DNA of 64,000 nucleotides, from positions 2,304,501 to 2,368,500 of the forward strand of contig CM062199.1 of NCBI GenBank assembly GCA_031216445.1, in the 5' to 3' direction. The notes under the pieces were generated by a model that searched no databases, was not told the DNA's origin, and saw only the letters and a program-made list of their open reading frames with translations. The position numbers and the translations under genes are program-made. Source of the DNA: Lateolabrax maculatus. Its lineage: Eukaryota; Chordata; Actinopteri; Acropomatiformes; Lateolabracidae. This document shows, one piece after another, positions 58,601 to 64,000 of this stretch. Within the stretch, counting starts at the first letter, position 1, and each line of letters starts with the position of its first letter.

Positions 58601-58959
58601 CATGACCAAAGTAAACTGCTGGTGTTCAGAGGCAAACGGACAAATGCAACTGTAAAAGATACACCTAACATTTGATCCAAGCTCAGTAAAATTACTAGTA
58701 GGGTAAGACAGATCCAGATAGATAGATAGAAAGATAGATAGATGGAACAATAGATTTCTTAAGAGAAACTAGAGCATCACTAGTTTAAGTAAAAGCCCCA
58801 AAACAACATGTGTTTAGGTTCAAAGGAGGAAGCAAGGCGGCGATATTATAGAGCAACAAAATTTTAATCCAAACCAATCAATGTTTCCCTAATCTTAACC
58901 AAGAGGTTATTTTAACCCAAACCCTTTTGATCTTTGTTGTTTTCCCTAACCTAACCTTA
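55666..58959. other. Non-coding stretch with candidate conserved element near 58 kb
   Basis: About 3.3 kb. 57,990-58,230 (GATGTTATATAGGCGCCTTC, TGAGAGTTTGAATTAACCAC, CGCCCTGTGATTATCCTTTC) is repeat-free and enhancer-like. The rest shows only short random frames. Confidence 0.35.
58717..58744. repeat. (GATA)7-type microsatellite, one interruption
   Basis: GATA units interrupted once by AAGATA, ending in GATGG. Confidence 0.9.
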
Positions 58960-59088
58960 ATAATTGTATCTTGTTTTTTTATTGATGCTTCTGCTTTTTC
59001 TCTATTCCCTTTGCTGCTGTAACACTGTACATTTCCCCACTGTGGACTAATGAAGGATTATTTTATTTGATCTCATCTTATTTTACCA
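58960..59088 (+). mobile_element. 3' tail of a LINE
   Basis: TTGCTGCTGTAACACTGTAC, ATTTCCCCACTGTGGACTAA, TGAAGGATTATTTTATTTGA and TCTCATCTTATTTTACC match the 'GTAACACTGCAAATTTCCCCACTGTGGGACTAATAAAGGATTATCTTATC' tail of fish L2-type elements. The terminal ATCTTATTTT-like repeat is the decayed end microsatellite. Confidence 0.7.
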
Positions 59089-59360
59089 TAGCAGTGTCAT
59101 TACATGTTCTCCTGGAAGGCATGGACTGGCAGTGTATTTTGCTGTTTAATTTGGAGAACTTGTCGAGAAAGAGGTAGTGGACGACAACAGGAGACTATAA
59201 TATATGTGGAAAACTTGGAAACTGACTGAAAGATCATAGGAATTATAATTTTGACACGATGTCACCAGGCAGACACTCCTGCAGTGGGGGAGGCTGCAGG
59301 AATGTTCAAAAGCTGAAAGAGCAGCTCCTGCAAATACTTGATGCACAATTAAAGTGAATT

Positions 59361-60344
59361 ATGAGAATTTGCTGGTTTGTAAACAAAGATGGGGAAGGAT
59401 TTGTAAGTTTGTATCACCTGTTCAGCCTGCTATCAAGTCAGAACATCAGTGGGCTCCAGAACAAGTTAGAAAATGCTGAGAGAGGCCGTGATATAGTGGT
59501 GCTGATAGAGATCAAAAGAGCCAAACTGAATCACCTCCCAGGGTTCATACAGCCAAACAAGAGGAGTGGGGGTGCTATTCAAACATGGAATCTACCAGGA
59601 AGTAACATTTATAGACACATCAGTCAAGGAACAGGTCTGGTTCCAGCTTTTTACTGTTCCAGGCGTCACGTTTGGAGGGTTTACGTACCACCATTTTTCT
59701 CTACAGCAGCATTTGCAGAAATTATGAACTTATGGCTAAGTGGTGTTAAGAGGATATGAAGACTAGTTGTGGAAACCAGGTTAACAGCCTGGTTGAATAT
59801 GATTACATGTTTTACAGACCTACAGATGAAACAACAAATAGTAATAGAAGGAATATTATCCAAGTGTGCAGAGATCATGATGTTAGTTGTGAAGTTTCCT
59901 GTTCATTCCTCAGCACCTTCACTGATCGTAAGAGGAAGAAACAGATATCTGAAATGTATTACTGTTTGATATCCACGTATTATATTAACCCTCTCACACT
60001 CTTCCCTGGTCGTGCGACCGTGTCCGTTGACCTTTTGTTTCCTGAAGAAAGAGGTTGATGCAAAAGTGTTGTTACATTGAGCAGAGGATTTGTGTTCTCA
60101 TTACCTGATGAAGCGACCTGGCAAATCTGTCTGCAAGAGAACTGTACTGTGGCAATATAGCAATGTAGATTTGTTTGCCTGCAGGCTTGCTATGCTTGAA
60201 GTGTCAGTCTTCAACCCCGGTGAAAATTCTGATGTTATAGCAAAACATTTTGCTGATGCGTTGTATGATTGTGCAGCCCAAAGCCAATTAGTCCCAAGTT
60301 CTGCCTTGAGCACTGATTTGCCTTCAGACACAGAAACTCAGTAA
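59361..60344 (+). pseudogene. Degenerate LINE ORF2 remnant (endonuclease region, L2/CR1-like)
   Basis: Three consecutive open frames together read like a decayed non-LTR retrotransposon endonuclease domain. Frame 59361-59756 has NISGLQNKLENAERGRDIVV, then a LPGFIQPNKRSGGAI segment and WRVYVPPFFS. These correspond to the N-x-x-G-L-x-N-K-L, D-I-V-x-L-x-E, L-P-G-(F/Y)...R-x-G-G and V-Y-(I/V)-P-P landmarks of L2-type elements. The next frame carries RRNIIQVCRDHDV, resembling the R-x-x-(L/I)-L-x-(L/V)-C segment. The frame from 60090 has a WQYSNVDLFACRL ... IAKHFADALYDCA part, matching the linker before the polymerase. The catalytic GDFN and SDH/DH regions are not visible, and stops and frame changes separate the parts. 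No polymerase core follows. It is inactive. Confidence 0.5.
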
Positions 60345-63300
60345 AAAAACAAAATAATGGAAAAACAAAACTTTTTGTGTACTAAACTTGTGTACTAAAT
60401 TACACATTTCAAGGTGGAAACAAGAAAACACAGAGTCATTTTTCTTTTTAAAAGCATAAAAAACATTTCCCAGATTAAATTAAATAACTGAATAAACAGA
60501 CGATACATGGACGGGACTTTAATAACTGCATGAATCACAAATCGTTGCAACAACAAGCGTGTCCAAGCCGTGTTCAGCACTAGTGTCCCCTGGAAAACCG
60601 TTCATTTTCGTCATCTGTATTTCGGCGTGTTTATGTATAGACAAATAAATGAAGTTGAGCTGTCAGGGCCACCGTAGCTCCTTCTTGATGAGGTCGTTTG
60701 ACGGGGGAAACGATGCGTTTCTCTCATACAGCTGCGTGCCAAAGCAATCAGACACTGCAACAGTACATTATAGTGAATGCATCTTGTGAAACCTGAGAAG
60801 CAAGACCTTGCTCAGGTTATCCTTACACAAATGTGGTTGCCATGGTTATAGGGGGCACTGTTGGAGAATGGGAAAACAGGCAGAATAAAAGAAAACAGGC
60901 AGGATTATATATGTGGGGCGTAGTACATCAACCTCAGTTTAAGTCTAATCAATACTTATCAAAGCATGTCAGCTGCTGGTGTCGGTCCTTAGTGCTTGGA
61001 TTGTATAAGCCCATTGTGACGCTGTACACTGTACACCCTGCATACGCTGTACCACATCTCTTCCCTCTCTGCCACCTTGGCCGATCACCTGCCTACACAT
61101 ATAAGCTTTGCACAGGCAACAGAATTATAAATTGGTTCATTTTCCACTCTCTCAAACATTTATGATGCTGGAATTTGTCAGTGAGTGAACAATATTGTTT
61201 TCAAAGTGAGTTTTATGTGCAGCAGGTAAAAGCTAACTGCCTTGTGGGTGTAAATTTCAATGTTTTTAACATTTGGGGTGGGAATTAAGGGAATTAAATA
61301 CAGCCTAATTCATCTTATAGAGGTTAGAGCAAATAAAGTAATTATACAAACTAAATATAACTGCATCTTGATAGTAGCACTATGACTCTGACAAATCTAG
61401 ACGATAATAAAATAAATCATGTGTATCTTTGAAAAATAATACAGTCCAAAACTGTTATAATATTTCATTTTTAGTAACAAGAGCAATGTTGTGGAAAGGA
61501 TTTTTTTGAGTTGAAGTTGAGTCCAGTTTCATAATATTTTGTACGTGATACATGAGAAGAAGTATTTATATCTTGGAAAAATTCAAATATTTTCTGTTGT
61601 TGGAAGAAGTGTGGTTTCACAGTGATAACTGCAGGGAGAAATGCCAGTTGTCTATCTAATTGGCAGGGGTATTTTGTTTATGCAGATGGAGATTCACTGT
61701 GACAACTGATGCATGACAGTTGCTACATGAAACATTATTAATCTAAAATAAATTTAGTCTTGTGTTCAGTCACTCATATTCTACAAATGTGTTGCAGGAG
61801 GAGTGTAAATATCTGAGGGCCAAATAATATGTTGAAATTGATATTTTTGTGATGGAAAGCTATTGTAAACTCTGTTCAGTTTCACAACACAGTTCAGCAC
61901 TTAGGCTGAAAATAAAGAAAACCATCTCACACCATAGGCTGTATAAAACCCACATGCGCTCAAAATGGTAATGGGGAATGGTAATGGGGTTCAGTAGTAC
62001 AGTAGAGGCTACACAAAAAGACAATAAAGCTTGTAGTTACCACCTTGACTTGGAGGTGAAGCTGTATTGTATTTCATGCCAATATAAAACGATTATATCA
62101 TTGAAAGGTTTTCCTATTTGACCTTTTATAGAAAATAAGCTTTGATGGAAAAAACATTTATCTATTCACTCATTCAGAGGTCTTTAGTACACTGATAAAA
62201 TATCATCTTCAGCCTTGAATGATTACAGTTTGCAGGCGCATCAACAACCAAGTATGAATAATATAGGGTTATAATCTTATGACTTTATGTGGAAAATACA
62301 CAAACTTAAACTGGACCTACGAGCAGGTATACCAGGCACCGAGCACCTGATAAAACTTAATAAAACCAAAGGCGTACCGACATCAGGAAACCAGAAGACT
62401 GAAACCATCAGTGAAAAGGGCTTGGACCACAAGGGCCGCAGATTTCATGTCTGTGCCTTTTCTAAATAAATGATCTTGGACCCCATTCATGAGTGTTGAA
62501 GTGTCTTCCTGTTCTTTGCAACGACGTGTAGGTCCTGCTTTATGTCTTAATCTTCTGACCATGTTCTGTAGGGGTCTTGTGTCAAAATGTACTTTCATTG
62601 ATGAACCACTGAAAGGTAGATGGTGGTTTTGGGAACTTCCACTGAAGTAGAATATTAGTGAGTTGAAGGCTAATTATGTCCAATTGTTTAAAAATTAAAC
62701 GGTTTGCAGTACCAGGACAAATATCAACTTTTACGAGAAATATTTTAGATCATCCTGTAATCCTGCAGCATCGGGCAAAACATATGATTTACTCTAAGTC
62801 CTAAGTGTGCACATAAAGTGCTTGAGTGTGTCCTATCGAGTGCACCCACCCACCCACCAGTTGCCAGTGCTAATTGCGTAGTTGCTCCAGAACAGCTTCA
62901 GTGCTTATTTTTCATAGACTTACTGTGTGCAGCTCAACTGGATGAACAGCATTCTTTCAAAAGATGTTCCTTTAGGCTTATTTGTTGTTTTGAAAATGGT
63001 GGTAGAGAGCAAAATCATGGTGTTGGGATGGGTTGAGATCTTGTGAAGGCCATAGCATATGATTCACATGATTTTCACATATATCAAACCATTCAGTGAG
63101 CAGGTGTGTTTTGTATGGAAGCAAAGGCTCCAGACAAAGCCTGAAAGATCAATATAAAGCTGTAGCTTACCATATCACCTTGTGGTTGTTTCCAAAGTCC
63201 AGCTTACAGATGGACTTAATGTTATTTTTAAAGAGAAATCAACCATCTTATCAGAACAAATCCCAAAGAGTGGCAAAAGCAGAGAATATGACTTATCCCT

Positions 63301-63479
63301 ACTAATTCTGGCACATTTAATTCACTCAGGAAGACCAGTTAATCAAAACTCTGAACATGGCATTTGTGCATGTGTGTGTGTTTGTGTGCTATTTTTACAA
63401 AGATTTTTTCTCAATTGTGGTGGCATATTTGATGGACCAGAGGTTGTCAGTTAAATTTCAACACATTTTCCGAGCCTGT
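60345..63479. other. Non-coding stretch
   Basis: About 3.1 kb of AT-rich sequence. A 71-codon minus frame (62383-62598) contains GTDMKSAALVVQALF and a basic N-terminal run; I could not assign it. A short TG tract lies near 63374. No other structure. Confidence 0.35.
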
Positions 63480-63720
63480 CATTCATATGGATATACAACT
63501 GGCCTAATTTATTAGCTTGATCCATTCAGCCCTTGATGAAATAAGTTTCCAGTAGGCCATTACGGGTCCAATTAAATTAATTTAAGGTGCTGATATAGTC
63601 ATTACTGTTTGAACCCATATGGGACCTGGATTTTACTTTTCATCGGCCCACACAATTACCCCGTGTCTGCTTGTTACCCATTCAGCCCTGATTATTATGG
63701 TGGCTAGGGACTGACACATC
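63480..63720. promoter_or_regulatory. Candidate conserved non-coding element near the right edge
   Basis: AATTTATTAGCTTGATCCAT, TCAGCCCTTGATGAAATAAG, GGGTCCAATTAAATTAATTT, AAGGTGCTGATATAGTCATT, GGACCTGGATTTTACTTTTC and CAGCCCTGATTATTATGGTG are repeat-free, balanced and rich in TAAT cores. CATTCAGCCCT(T)GAT appears twice (about 63,525 and 63,680). It is typical in texture of deeply conserved vertebrate elements; the alignment itself is not available here. Confidence 0.33.
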
Positions 63721-64000
63721 AAAACAAGAATATTGGGGTCTGATTATAATTTTAAAACAGTGTGAGACTGCAACATGTATGTACCGCGGTGTACGAGCCA
63801 ATCACATGGCCCGGTTGGATCAGAGGCCAAAGCGGGGATTAACACTACTGCAAACCCCCAGAAGTTCCCCAGTAGCTGGAAATGTTTTTGCCGTATGCGT
63901 CAGGCAAGCAATTCTTATTTGACTGAATAGGCGCCATCTTTCAGTCCGGTATCCAGTTCTTATAATACATCCAAGTACAGCTGAGACTGATGGGAATGTC

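Noticed and set aside
62383..62598. Minus-strand frame with GTDMKSAALVVQALF
   Set aside because: Reads somewhat like protein, but is short, has no family that I recognise and no splice or poly(A) evidence.
1..64000. CRISPR arrays, bacterial operons, phage or toxin systems
   Set aside because: No regularly spaced repeats with unique spacers, no ribosome binding sites before long ORFs, and vertebrate-type repeats throughout.
1..64000. tRNA or rRNA genes
   Set aside because: GGTTCRANNCC-like words occur only within repeats or the LTR (for example near 52,690) and are not accompanied by a cloverleaf.

Overview
This is vertebrate nuclear DNA, most probably from a spiny-rayed teleost fish. There are no dense or operon-like genes. 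Almost every open frame is under 150 codons and looks random. Dinucleotide microsatellites (CA, TG, AT) are frequent, and many segments match interspersed repeats that I recognise as typical of percomorph genomes: LINE tails, hAT-type MITEs, an LTR and SINE-like tails. I see no complete protein-coding gene, no rRNA or tRNA, no CRISPR array and no bacterial-type system. Repeat identifications are from memory of family sequences, not from a search.

Layout. From 1 to about 37.8 kb the DNA is AT-rich and non-coding, with scattered old repeats, microsatellites, a 430-bp hAT-like MITE (13.5-13.9 kb), a SINE-like element (31.9-32.2 kb), a 19-bp minisatellite (35.4 kb) and several unusually 'clean', homeodomain-site-rich stretches that could be conserved enhancers. 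From 37.8 to 41.0 kb the base composition changes sharply. There is a (TTC)n tract, a polypurine tract, then a strongly GC- and CpG-rich region with three GCGGCCGC sites in under 300 bp, and a second CpG-rich block at 39.9-40.96 kb. This is the only convincing promoter region in the window. A minus-strand first exon (TATA-like element near 40,956, strong splice donor at 40,685) could join a second exon whose acceptor is at 38,197. A separate plus-strand 41-codon open frame (38,601-38,723) ends at a plausible donor. The gene is not identified, and any body exons probably lie outside the window or far apart.

From 41.2 to 64 kb the sequence is again non-coding. It holds a diverged local repeat (41.2-42.1 kb), a nested repeat (46.3-46.7 kb), and the C-terminal remnant of a LINE reverse-transcriptase ORF (52.4 kb) beside a well-defined minus-strand solo LTR with a 5-bp target-site duplication (52,622-53,086). 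It also holds a degenerate LINE endonuclease-region remnant (59.4-60.3 kb) and more candidate conserved elements, including one at the right edge (63.5-63.7 kb).

The simplest reading is a gene-poor flank or long-intron region around the CpG-island promoter of one gene, possibly a regulatory or neuronal gene with far-spread exons. No undescribed multi-gene system is visible.
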